Of a stretch of DNA of 64,000 nucleotides, positions 34,348-43,932 are shown one piece after another. The notes under the pieces are model-generated. The model ran no database searches and had not been told where the DNA came from. It saw nothing but the letters and a program-made list of their open reading frames with translations. The stretch covers positions 110,956,353 through 111,020,352 of the forward strand of contig NC_080172.1 in NCBI RefSeq assembly GCF_950295315.1. The letters run 5' to 3'. The translations under genes were made by a program, and so were the position numbers. Position 1 is the first letter of the stretch; every line of letters starts with the position of its first letter. The stretch comes from Erinaceus europaeus. Its lineage: Eukaryota > Chordata > Mammalia > Eulipotyphla > Erinaceidae.

Positions 34348-37300
34348 TCAACTTCGGCCTGAGAGTGAGATCATCCCGTATTCATCTTTCTGTTTCTGAC
34401 TTATTTCACAAAACATGATTTTTTCAAGGTCCATCCAAGATTGGCTGAAAATAATGAAGTCACCATTTTTTACAGGTGAGTAGTATTCCATTGTGTATAT
34501 ATACCACAACTTGCTCAGCCACTCATCTGTTGTTGAACACCTGGGTTGCTTCCAGGTTTTGGCTATTACAAATTGTGCTGCCAAGAACATATGTGTACAC
34601 AGATATTTTTGAATCGATGTGTTGGGTTCCTTAGGATATATCCCCTGGAAGGGAATTGCAGGGTCATAGAGTAGGCCCATTTCTAGCCTTCTGAGAGTTC
34701 TCCAGACTGTTCTCCAGAGAGGCTGGACGAATTGACATTCCCACCAGCAGTGCAGGAGGGTTCCTTGACCCCACACCCTCTCCAGTATTTGCTGCTGTTA
34801 CCTTTTCTGACATATGACATTCTCACAGGTGTGAAGTGATATCTCATTGTTGTCTTGAATTGCATTTCTCTGACAATCAGAGACTTGGAGCATTTTTTCG
34901 TGTGTTTCTCGGCCTTTTGGATCTCTTCTGTGGTGAATATTCTGTCCATGTCCTCCCCCCATTTTTGGATGGGGTTATTTGTTGTCTTGTTGTTGAGTCT
35001 GGCAAGCTCTTTATATATGTTGGTTATTAAACTCTTATCTGATGTATGGCATGTAAAGATCTTCTCCCATTCTGTGAGGGGTCTCTTGATTTGGGTAGTG
35101 GTTTCTTTTGCTGTGAAGAAACTTTTTAATTTGATGTAGTCCCTTAGGTTTATACTTGCCTTAGTCTTCCTGTAATTGGATTTGCTTCATTTAAAATGTC
35201 TTTAAAATTTATGCGGAAAAAAGTTCTTCCAATATTTTCCTCTAAGTATCTGATAGTTTCTGGTCTAACATCCAAGTCCTTGATCCACTTGGAATTTACT
35301 TTTGTATTTGGTGAAATACAGTGATTCACTTTCATTCTTCTGCCTGTTTCAACCCATTGTTTCCAACACCATTTGTTGAAGAGACTCTGCTTTCCCCATA
35401 TAATAGTCTGGGCCCCTTTCTCAAAGATTAGATGTCCATACATGTGGGGCCTCATTTCTGGGCTCTCAATTCTATTCCCCTGGTCAGTGTGTCTGTTCAT
35501 GTTCCAGTACCAAGCAGTTTTGATGACAATGGCCCTATAATACAGTTTGAGATCTGGCAGTGTGATTCCTCCGGTTCTTTTCTTTTTTCTCAAGATTGTT
35601 TTGGCAATTCTAGGTCTTTTCTGGTTCCAGATAAACATTTGTAGCATTTGTTCTATTCTCCTAAATAATGTGCTTGGGATCTTGATGGGGATACCATTAA
35701 ATTTGTAGATGACTCTGGGTAATATATTCATTTTGATGATGTTAATTCTTCCAACCCATGAATATAGAATATCTTTCCACTTCTTTGTGTCTTTTTCCAT
35801 TTCTTTGAGTAGTGACTCATAATTTTCAGTATACAAGTCTTTCACTTCTTTGGTTAGGTTTACTCCTAGATATTTTATTGTTTTTGTTGCTATAGAAAAA
35901 GGAACTGATTTCTGGATTTCAATTTCTTCTAACTTAGTGTTTGCATAGAGGAATGCCACTCCACTGACATTTGAATGTTAATTTTATAGCCTGATACATT
36001 ACTGTATTGCCTGATGATTTCCAAAAGCTTTTTGCTGGATTCCTTAGGTTTTTCCATGTATACTATCATGTCCTCTGCAAATAAGGAGAGTTTGACTTCT
36101 TCTCATCCAATCTGTATGCCTTTAATTCCTTGCTCCTGCCTGATTGCTATGGCAAGAACTTCCAACACTATGTTGAATAGTAATGGTGATAGTGGGCAGC
36201 CCTGTCTAGTACCTGATCTGAGGGGAAATGCTTCCAGTTTTTCACCATTGAGTAAGATGTTGGCTGTAGATTTGCTATATATAGACTCCACTATCTTGAG
36301 GAATTTTCCATCTCTTCCCATTTTTTGTAGTGTTTTGATCATAAAGGGATGTTGTATTTTGTCAAAGGCTTTCTCTGCATCTATTGATATGAACATGTGG
36401 TTTTTGGTCTTGCTTTTGTTGATGTGGTGGATCACATTGATTGATGTATGTATATTAAACCAACCTTGCATGCCTGGGATAAACCCCACTTGGTCATGAT
36501 GAGCAATCTTTTTGATATACTGCTGTATGTGGTTGGCTAGAATTTTGTTCAATATTTTGCATCTATGTTCATCAGAGATATTGGTCTGTAGTTTTCTTTT
36601 TTGGTTGTGTCCCTGTCTGCTTTTGGTATCAGGGTGATGTTGGCTTCATAGAAGCTGGCAAGGAACCAGGATGCCAGCCAGGCTTCCCTGGACTGAAGAC
36701 CCCACCAATGTGTCCTGGAGCTCAGCTTCCCCAGAGACACACCCTACTAGGGAAAGAGAGAGGCAGACTGGGAGTATGGACCGACCAGTCAACGCCCATG
36801 TTCAGTGGGGAAGTAATTACAGAAGCCAGGCCTTCTACCTTCTGAAACCCTCAATGACCCTGGGTCCATGCTCCCAGAGGGATAGAGAATGGGAAAGCTA
36901 CTGGGGAGGGCGTGGGATATGGAGATTGGGCGGTGAGAATTGTGTGGAGTTGTACCCCTCCTACCCTATGGTTTTGTTAATTAATCCTTTCTTAAATAAA
37001 AAAATATATTAAAAAAAAGAAGCTGGCAGGGAGTATTCCAGTGTCTTCCATCTTCTGGAAGACTTTTAAAAGTAGTGGTATTAGTTCTTCTTTGAAAGTT
37101 TTGTAGAATTCATTTGTAAAACCATCTGGTCCAGGAATTTTATTTTGGGGAAGATTTTTGATAACTGTTTCAATTTCATTAGCTAGATGGGCCTGTTCAT
37201 GTTATCCACTTCCTCTTTACTTAGTTTTGGAAGTTGGTAGGTATCTAGAAAATCATTCATTTCTCCCAGGTTCTCTAGCTTGGTGGCATATAGTTGTTCA

Positions 37301-38541
37301 TAGAAGCCTCGCATGATATGTTGAATTTCTGCAGTGTCTGTTGTGATATCTCCTCTTTCATTTACTATCCAATATATTGGGGTCTTCTCCCTTTTTTGTT
37401 TTGTGAGTCTGGCTAAAGGTTTGTTGATTTTGTTTACTCTTTCGAAGAACCAACATTTACTTTCATTGATCTTTTGTATGGTTTTCCTATTCTCAATGTG
37501 ATTTATTTCTTCCATAACTTTAGTGATTTCTGTCCTTCTGGTTGCTTTAGGATTCCTTTGTTGTTCTTCTTCTAGGTCTTTGAGATGTGCAATCAGGCTG
37601 TTTATTTCTGCCTGTTCTTGTTTCCTAATGTGTGCTTGTATAGCTATGAACTTCCCTCTTAGGACTGCTTTAGCTGTGTCCCAAATATTTTGATAGCTTG
37701 TGTCTTCATTTTCATTGAACTCTCGAAACATTTTGATTTCTTCCTTGATTTTCTCTTTGACCCAGAAGTTGTTAAGAAGTGTACTGTTGAGCTTCCACAT
37801 TTTGGCACTGTTACTAATCTTTTGTTGATTGTTAAGTGTTAGTTTAATTCCAGTGTGGTCTGAGAAGATGCTTGGGATGACTTCAGTGCTCTTGAATAGG
37901 CTGATGCTGTCTTTGTGGCCTTACATATGGTCTATCCTTGAGAATGATCCATGTGGATTTGAGTATAATGTGTATTCCAGTTTCTTGAGATGAATGATTC
38001 TGAAAATGTCCAATAGTTCTAGTTTATCTATCTCTTCATTTAGCTCCCTTATGTCTTTACTGATTTTCTTCCTTGATGATCTGTCAAGTTGAGATAGTGG
38101 GATGTTGAAGTCCCCTACTATGATTGTGTTACTGTTAATATATTGCTGTAGCTCTTTCAGTAGAAGTTTGATGTATTTAGATGGCTTCTCATTGGGTGCA
38201 TAGATATTAATAATTGTTAAGTCCTCTTGATTGACTGATCCTCTGAGCATTAAGTAGTGTCCATTCCTATCTTTTTTAATCTTATCTATTTTAAAGTCTA
38301 TCATGTCAGATATGAGAATAGCTGTTCCTGCCCTTTTTTGTGGGCCATTGGCTTGAATGATACTTTTCCATCCTTTCACTTTAAGTCTGTGTTTGTCTTG
38401 TTGAGTTAGGTGAGTTTCCTGTAGACAACATATTGTTGGGTTGTGTTTTCTGATCCATCTTCCTACTCTGTGTCTTTTAATAGGTGAATTCAGGCCATTC
38501 ACATTTATTGATATCAAAGATTGAAGATATTTTAACGCCAT
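34348..38541 (-). pseudogene. L1-A ORF2 (endonuclease-reverse transcriptase), broken
   Basis: It starts MALKYLQSLISINVNGLNS at 38541. The endonuclease shows NVNGLN, QETHL, YAPNEK, VGDFN and SRIDH, but a stop follows at 37921-37923 (after SRIDHM). The frame then resumes in pieces through the reverse transcriptase ([35 protein letters not shown]) to the C-terminal end at 34348. It is interrupted at 36661-37017 by a nested L1-B fragment. Normal function would be target-primed reverse transcription of L1 RNA; this copy cannot encode it. Confidence 0.88.
36661..37017 (+). mobile_element. Nested L1-B 3' UTR fragment with target duplication
   Basis: A 357-bp plus-strand L1-B 3' end with A tail, flanked by AGAAGCTGGCA at 36650-36660 and 37018-37028. 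It interrupts ORF2 of the large L1-A and is therefore younger than it. Confidence 0.9.
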
Positions 38542-38574
38542 TCTTGTAGAGTTTTAGAGTGTTTTGATATATGG

Positions 38575-39046
38575 TGTTGGGTAGTTGCCACCTCCCCCTG
38601 GCTTCTGCTTAACCATATGCCTATATAGGGATTTTACTGATCCAAAGCTTTGGTCTATTTACATAAATCACTTTTACATAAAGCACTCCAGGGCATTGGT
38701 GGTTCTATGATAGGATTCTCTCCTGCTCCACCCCCTCCTTGTCACACACTGATCCCTTCTTTGTCACACTCTGATTTTCACCAGTCACTTTTCTCTCCAC
38801 CCTCTCTATATCACATCCTGTTTCCACCCTACTTGGAGAGTATAAAAACAGCTGCTCTTCTGATTAAAGACACTTGGAAATTGCTTTCCGGCTCCGAGAG
38901 TTCCAGAGTATATCTCCTGCGGAAGTTGGTGCAAACATGAGTTCCTGATGCCTCTCCCACACAGCAGCCTAGATCAGCTCCAGTTGAGTTCTCTCCAACC
39001 CAGAGAGCACTAGCTCGGGAAGAAGTACCCTCAGGCTATCCCGGCA
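38575..39046 (+). repeat. ERV-2 5' LTR
   Basis: Starts TGTTGGG and ends CCGGCA. TATAAAAA is at 38841-38848 and an ATTAAA poly(A)-type signal at 38863-38868. It differs from the 3' LTR at seven sites. Related U3 sequence occurs in the solo LTR at 12997-13400, and a near-identical LTR at 26971-27441. Confidence 0.94.
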
Positions 39047-39048
39047 TC

Positions 39049-39067
39049 TGGCGCCCGGAACAGGGAC
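39049..39067 (+). other. ERV-2 primer-binding site, tRNA-Lys type
   Basis: TGGCGCCCGGAACAGGGAC starts two bases after the LTR. It matches the 3' end complement of tRNA-Lys(UUU), as used by many betaretroviruses, but with one additional G after GCCC. Confidence 0.85.
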
Positions 39068-39191
39068 CCGTAAGCAGCAGATTTACAAGAAGACATCTTA
39101 GATAAGTACACACCTTTTGGGTATCTGCAATATTGTGTTAAGGCACTGTGATTTTTTTTCTTTCTTATTGTTTTCCTGAGATCTCTCCACC

Positions 39192-40676
39192 ATGGAAAAT
39201 CTTTTCCAAATCCTGCATTCTTTTTCCAGTATACGATTTTTATATATCTGGGACATTTTTCTTGGGGCTTCACCTTATATCCTGTTGATCATCATAGCAG
39301 CTTTTAAGGGATATATAGGGCAACCTCTCAAAAGGCTTAAGAAACTAGAGGCTGAGGTCCAAGAGATAAAGGAAGTAATCATAGAACTTAACCAGCACCT
39401 TAAAAACAAGAAGAAGCAAAGGCCTATCGTGATCTTGACCCACCCTAATTCCTCTGCATCTTGCCCTGAGGCCCCTATTTTGGCATCTTGCCCTGAGGCC
39501 CCTATTTTGGCAGAAACGTGTCCGGAACCTCCTGCTGCCTCCACGGCTGCTTCTTCACCCACCCCTGTTTTGATAGACACATGTCCGAATTCTCCTGTAG
39601 CCTCCAAAACCACTTCTTCGGCCACTTGTACAGAAGCTTCCACTTCAGTGACTCCTCCTACCGCTACACACTTATCAGAGCAAGTCCACACATTTCCGGT
39701 CAATGTTGCCCCCAATAGACAAAAACCTCGGGCCTGGTATCCATATTCCGCCACAGATCTGAAGGAACTACTCCAGGCTATCAAAGATGACGGTGTTCAT
39801 GTCCCATGGACCAGGTCCATTTTACAAGGCCTGCTTCAGAACCTTAATACACCTCAAGATTGGAGAGATATGACTCGTGCTACGCTCCCAGGCCCCCTCT
39901 TCCTGCAATGGGAGGCATTCTTTCGCGACGAATGTTTACAACAATCGCGGAAAAATATTCAAAATCAGCCAGAGGGTAATTTTGATGCATTGTTTGGAAC
40001 AGGCCAATTAGAAACAGGGATTCAACAGGCAGAAGCCAAGTTTCTAGCGGGGTATTTTGATCAAGTACGCCTGTGTGCATTAAAAGCATGGGAGCGATTA
40101 ACACCACCCATGGGAGCAGCCTCAGCCCCCATTCTCTCCCTGCAACAAGAACCTGATGAATCCCTCGCTAAATTCATTGCCAGAGTCCAGTCGAGTTTGG
40201 AAAGGAAGATTTATAATCCTGACGCTCGTTTTCTCCTTCTGCGATCCATAGTCTGGGATGGAATGCTTCCGCATTTTCGACATGCCTGTATCACTCTTAA
40301 AAACGAACACCCAGATACTTGGATTCTAGCTACACAGGATCTCAGATCAAGCTCTTTTCAAGGACCTATGTTACAGGCCTATGCAGCTACCTTACATAAG
40401 CAAAAAGGAGCTTGCTTTCAGTGCGGTCGCCAAGGGCATTGGCATAACCAATGTCCAGAAAATAGACCGCGACCCCGCCTCCAGTCAGGGCGACCCCACC
40501 TCCAGTCAGGGCGACCCCACCTCCAATCAGGGCAACCCCGCCTCCAGACAGGGAATCAGAGACCACGAATGCCTTGTCCCAGATGCCAGAAAGGATTTCA
40601 CTGGAGGAGAGATTGTTGGTCAAGGTTCCATAGGAACGGCACACCTCTGCCAAATATAAACAGGGATTTAAACTAG
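39192..40676 (+). CDS. gag: ERV-2 gag with N-terminal membrane segment
   Basis: The 494-codon frame is open; ATG is in a strong context (ccaccATGg). Residues 17-41 are strongly hydrophobic (FLYIWDIFLGASPYILLIII), followed by a basic, heptad-like stretch (about 47-77). A Pro/Ser/Thr-rich linker contains a perfect 27-nt tandem duplication (39456-39482, 39483-39509). Capsid includes the major-homology-like block from Q318 (QEPDESLAKFIARVQ). Nucleocapsid has two CCHC zinc knuckles, at 408-421 and 462-475, separated by four 21-nt repeats (40470-40553). There is no N-terminal myristoylation glycine. Hydrophobic Gag N-termini direct IAP particles to the endoplasmic reticulum; the same is inferred here. 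The frame stops at TAG 40674-40676 directly after a slippery site. Confidence 0.92.
   Translation: MENLFQILHSFSSIRFLYIWDIFLGASPYILLIIIAAFKGYIGQPLKRLKKLEAEVQEIKEVIIELNQHLKNKKKQRPIVILTHPNSSASCPEAPILASCPEAPILAETCPEPPAASTAASSPTPVLIDTCPNSPVASKTTSSATCTEASTSVTPPTATHLSEQVHTFPVNVAPNRQKPRAWYPYSATDLKELLQAIKDDGVHVPWTRSILQGLLQNLNTPQDWRDMTRATLPGPLFLQWEAFFRDECLQQSRKNIQNQPEGNFDALFGTGQLETGIQQAEAKFLAGYFDQVRLCALKAWERLTPPMGAASAPILSLQQEPDESLAKFIARVQSSLERKIYNPDARFLLLRSIVWDGMLPHFRHACITLKNEHPDTWILATQDLRSSSFQGPMLQAYAATLHKQKGACFQCGRQGHWHNQCPENRPRPRLQSGRPHLQSGRPHLQSGQPRLQTGNQRPRMPCPRCQKGFHWRRDCWSRFHRNGTPLPNINRDLN
40667..40673 (+). promoter_or_regulatory. gag-pro -1 ribosomal frameshift site
   Basis: TTTAAAC sits in the zero frame as T TTA AAC, immediately before the gag stop codon. 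It is a standard retroviral slippery heptamer, and pro lies in the -1 frame. GC-rich sequence downstream could form the stimulating structure, which I did not fold. Confidence 0.88.
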
Positions 40677-40678
40677 GT

Positions 40679-41305
40679 ATGGGGCTTCCCTTAGCCCCGC
40701 CCCCAAGAGGGAAGGAAGCAGGTCGCCCGCTTGGTGCTGTGCCCTTCTTCCACAAACAGAAGCCCAGCTTGGGACCCAATCCATCGCTACACCCACCACG
40801 CCAAGTAACAATAACAGAGGGTGAGCAGAAGGAGGAACCCGCGGTATGTGGGAACTTCCAGCATAGAAATAACCGGCTGGAGCAAGAGAACAGCTCGAAT
40901 TCAGAGCCTGAGATTTTATGGACCACCCCTGTTTTAGAAAGGGGTCAACCAACTATGACAGTAAAGATTGGTAATATTCCTTTTAAGTGTTTGATTGACA
41001 CAGGAGCAGATAAGACAATATTAAGACAAGCAGAGGTCCCCCAGAGTTGGGAACTCCTCCCAAGACCACGCTTACATGGTGTTGGAGGATTGACTCAGGC
41101 ATTCCGCACACGAGATTCCCTTGTGTGGGAAGATCCAGAAGGGACTACCGGATGCTTTCAGCCTTTAATAGCTGATATAAGCACCAATTTGTTGGGAAGA
41201 GACTTGCTGGAATCTTTAGATGTAGTGATATCCTCAGACACCTCTGCAGGACACCACACTCACTCCTGTGAGACTGCTAGACCCAACCAGCACCCCCAAT
41301 ACTAA
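40679..41305 (+). CDS. pro: ERV-2 pro: retroviral aspartic protease
   Basis: In the -1 frame of gag and entered by frameshift, so the ATG at 40679 need not be used. A proline-rich N-terminal part precedes the protease, whose active site is LIDTGADKT (about 40990-41016) and whose C-terminal LLGRDLLE matches the conserved helix. No dUTPase domain is seen, unlike ERV-1. The frame is open to TAA at 41303-41305. Pol lies in the next -1 frame, open from 41281, but no canonical slippery heptamer was found in the overlap. Confidence 0.87.
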   Translation: MGLPLAPPPRGKEAGRPLGAVPFFHKQKPSLGPNPSLHPPRQVTITEGEQKEEPAVCGNFQHRNNRLEQENSSNSEPEILWTTPVLERGQPTMTVKIGNIPFKCLIDTGADKTILRQAEVPQSWELLPRPRLHGVGGLTQAFRTRDSLVWEDPEGTTGCFQPLIADISTNLLGRDLLESLDVVISSDTSAGHHTHSCETARPNQHPQY

Positions 41306-41364
41306 CTGCCACTGTTCGTAACAGAACTCCCCGCTTAGATTGGCTTTCTAATGAGCCTGTCTGG

Positions 41365-43932
41365 GTGGAACAGTGGCCTTTGCCTAGGGAGAAGCTAGAA
41401 ATTTTAAAAAAACTCGTCCAAGAGCAGTTATCTTTGGGACACATTCGTCATTCTTGGAGCCCATGGAATACTCCAGTCTTTGTAATTAAAAAGTGCTCAG
41501 GAAAATGGCGCCTCCTCCAAGATCTTCGTGCAGTTAATAAAACCATGCAGGTTTGGGGCTCCCCCCAAAGGGGTTTGCCTCTTGCTTCCGCAATTCCCAC
41601 AGGAATTCCAATCATAGCTATTGATATACAGGATTGTTTTTTCACTATTCCCTTACACCCACAAGATTGTAAACGTTTTGCTTTCTCTGTTCCTTCTATT
41701 AATAATGCCAGCCCTGCCGATAGATTTGAATGGGTGGTACTGCCCCAGGGCATGGCTAATAGTCCTACTATTTGTCAAGAGGTTGTTAAATCTGCCCTTT
41801 TTCCATATATTCATAAGGGCCTTAAGGTTTTTCATTATATGGATGATGTGTTAATATGGGGAGAATTAGATACAGATCTCTCCGCCCTACGTGATTTTCT
41901 AATCCCTGCCTTAAAGAGAAGTGGACTTAATGTAGCTCCTGAGAAGATACAGCTAATCCCTCCAATATCTTTCTTAGGCTCAGAGATTTCCCTAACGCAG
42001 ATTCGTCCTTTAAAACCTTGTGTTACTTTTCCTTCTAATCTCACTCTTGCTTCTTTACAAAGTTTTCTTGAAAATTTGAATTGGCTTAGGAAGTATCTTT
42101 ATCTGCCTACGAGCTGCCTGCAACCACTGTTCGATCTGTTAAAAGGAAACAAACAGCCCTCCTCAAAGTGTATGTTAACCCCCGAAGCCTCCTTGGCTCT
42201 GGAAAAAGTTAACCAGGCTCTCCAGGACATGCACCTCGTTCGGTTCTCCCCCTCCTCTCCAGTAAATCTTCTAATCTTTAACTCCACCCCCACGGTAGTG
42301 GGGGCATTGTGGCAGAAACATGGCGTTCTCGAATGGCTTCATACGCCAGTAGGCGGAGCTCCAAGACTCCTTACTGAGATTGATGCCTTAGCATTTATGG
42401 TTCGCCAAGGAAGAAACAGATCAGTTCAGGTCTTAGGAAGGGAACCAGATTCAATCATTCTTCCCTTTTCTCTCACAGATACAGAATGGCTCATACGCCA
42501 CCATTCTCGTTTTGCCATAAGTTTAATGGGTTTTCCAGGACAATTAGATAATCATTTTCCCTCTAATAATTTGATAGCTTCTTTACCTCTGTTGCCTCTA
42601 CTAGTACCTAAACTTTTCTCTCGAGATCCCATTCCCTCTGTGTTCACTGATGGTGGAAAAAAGGGAGCTGCTGCCCTTATATATTATCCAGACCAGCAAT
42701 ACCCCAAACCTCTCTTTACTGAACTTCCTGATAATTCCCCTCAGTACAAAGAACTTTATGCTGTTTTCCTTGCATTAAAAGCTGTACCAGAATCCTTCAA
42801 CCTTTTTTCTGACAGTGTGTATACTGTTAACTTACTTCCATGGCTTGCTCGATCTTATGTAAGAATTGATGACAACCCACTTTCTCCTCTTTTAATTCAA
42901 ATTGCCTCTATGCTCTGTTCTCGAACCCATCCACTGTATGTTCAGCACCTACGTTCCCACAGCCCTCTTCCTGGTCCCCTGTCCGAAGGGAATGCTGCAG
43001 CTGACCGCCTTGCCTCCACAGGAATTCTCCTAGCCTCTGTCTCTAATCCTGCTGACTTTCATTCCCTAACCCATGTTAATCTTAAAGGTCTTCGAGCTCG
43101 ATTTCCTGATATTCCTCTGCCACAGTTAAAACGTATTCTTGCTACATGTTCCTCCTGTGCAGGTCTAATCAAAACACCTGCTATTCAGACTCTAGGGGTT
43201 AATCCTCGAGGTTTAAAAGCCAACGCTCTTTGGCAAATTGATGTTACCCACATACCTAACTTTGGCAAACAAAAATATGTGTTCGTCTCAATTGATACCT
43301 TCTCTAAGTTTATGTGGGCTACAGCTCAGACTGGAGAAAACTCAAAAAAGCTTATAAGCCATATGCTTTCCTGTTTTGTTGTAATGGGCTTACCTCTTCA
43401 ACTTAAAACAGATAATTGACATGCTTTTACAGGCAAACAATTTAAAGATTTTTGTTCCCTCTGGAACATTACTCATACTACAGGCATTCCGTATAATCCA
43501 CAGGGACAAGGCATTGTTGAGAGGGCCCATCAAACTCTTAAGGCTCAATTAAATAAAGAAAAAGGGGAAATGTACCCCCCTAATATCCAGCTGGCAAAAG
43601 CCTTAACTACATTAAATCTCTTTAATATTTACAAAAACTCCAACCAACCTCCTATAATTCTTCATTGGCAAACACCACCCACCCTCCCAGCTATTAAAGT
43701 CAAATGGAAAGACCCACTTGATAAAATTTGGAAAGGACCTGACCCCCTGTTGACTATGGGGAGGGGTTTCGCATGTATTTTTCCACAAAATTACTCCAAG
43801 CCTGTTTGGGTTCCTGCCCGCCATGTTCGGCAATACCCACATGATTGCGCTGATATCCCTGAAGAACAAGAAACACTGCAAGAAGACTGGCTGCAAGAGG
43901 ACTGGCTACAGGATGCACCCCAGGATCCATAA
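41365..43932 (+). pseudogene. pol: ERV-2 pol: RT-RNase H-integrase with one nonsense codon
   Basis: The frame is open from 41281; the first ATG is at 41365. Reverse transcriptase has LPQGMANSP and YMDD (41836-41847). RNase H has FTDGG, YKELYAV, FSDSVY and GNAAADRLA. Integrase has the CSSC zinc pair, IDVTH and KTDN, then a TGA at 43417-43419 immediately after the second catalytic aspartate. The frame continues unbroken beyond it with [16 protein letters not shown] (third catalytic residue) to TAA at 43930-43932. The extreme C-terminus has a short LQEDW repeat. One point change therefore separates it from an open pol. Function would be reverse transcription and integration. Confidence 0.9.

Noticed and set aside
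36014..36499. 161-codon plus-strand frame in L1-A
   Set aside because: Antisense of the L1 reverse-transcriptase region; similar antisense frames appear in every L1 copy here.
39275..39784. 169-codon minus-strand frame opposite gag
   Set aside because: Shadow of the gag linker; composition follows the coding strand.
40387..40926. Long minus-strand frame opposite ERV-2 gag/pro
   Set aside because: It is a mirror of the repetitive, GC-rich gag coding strand (glycine-rich repeats opposite the 21-nt repeats) and shows no recognisable domain.
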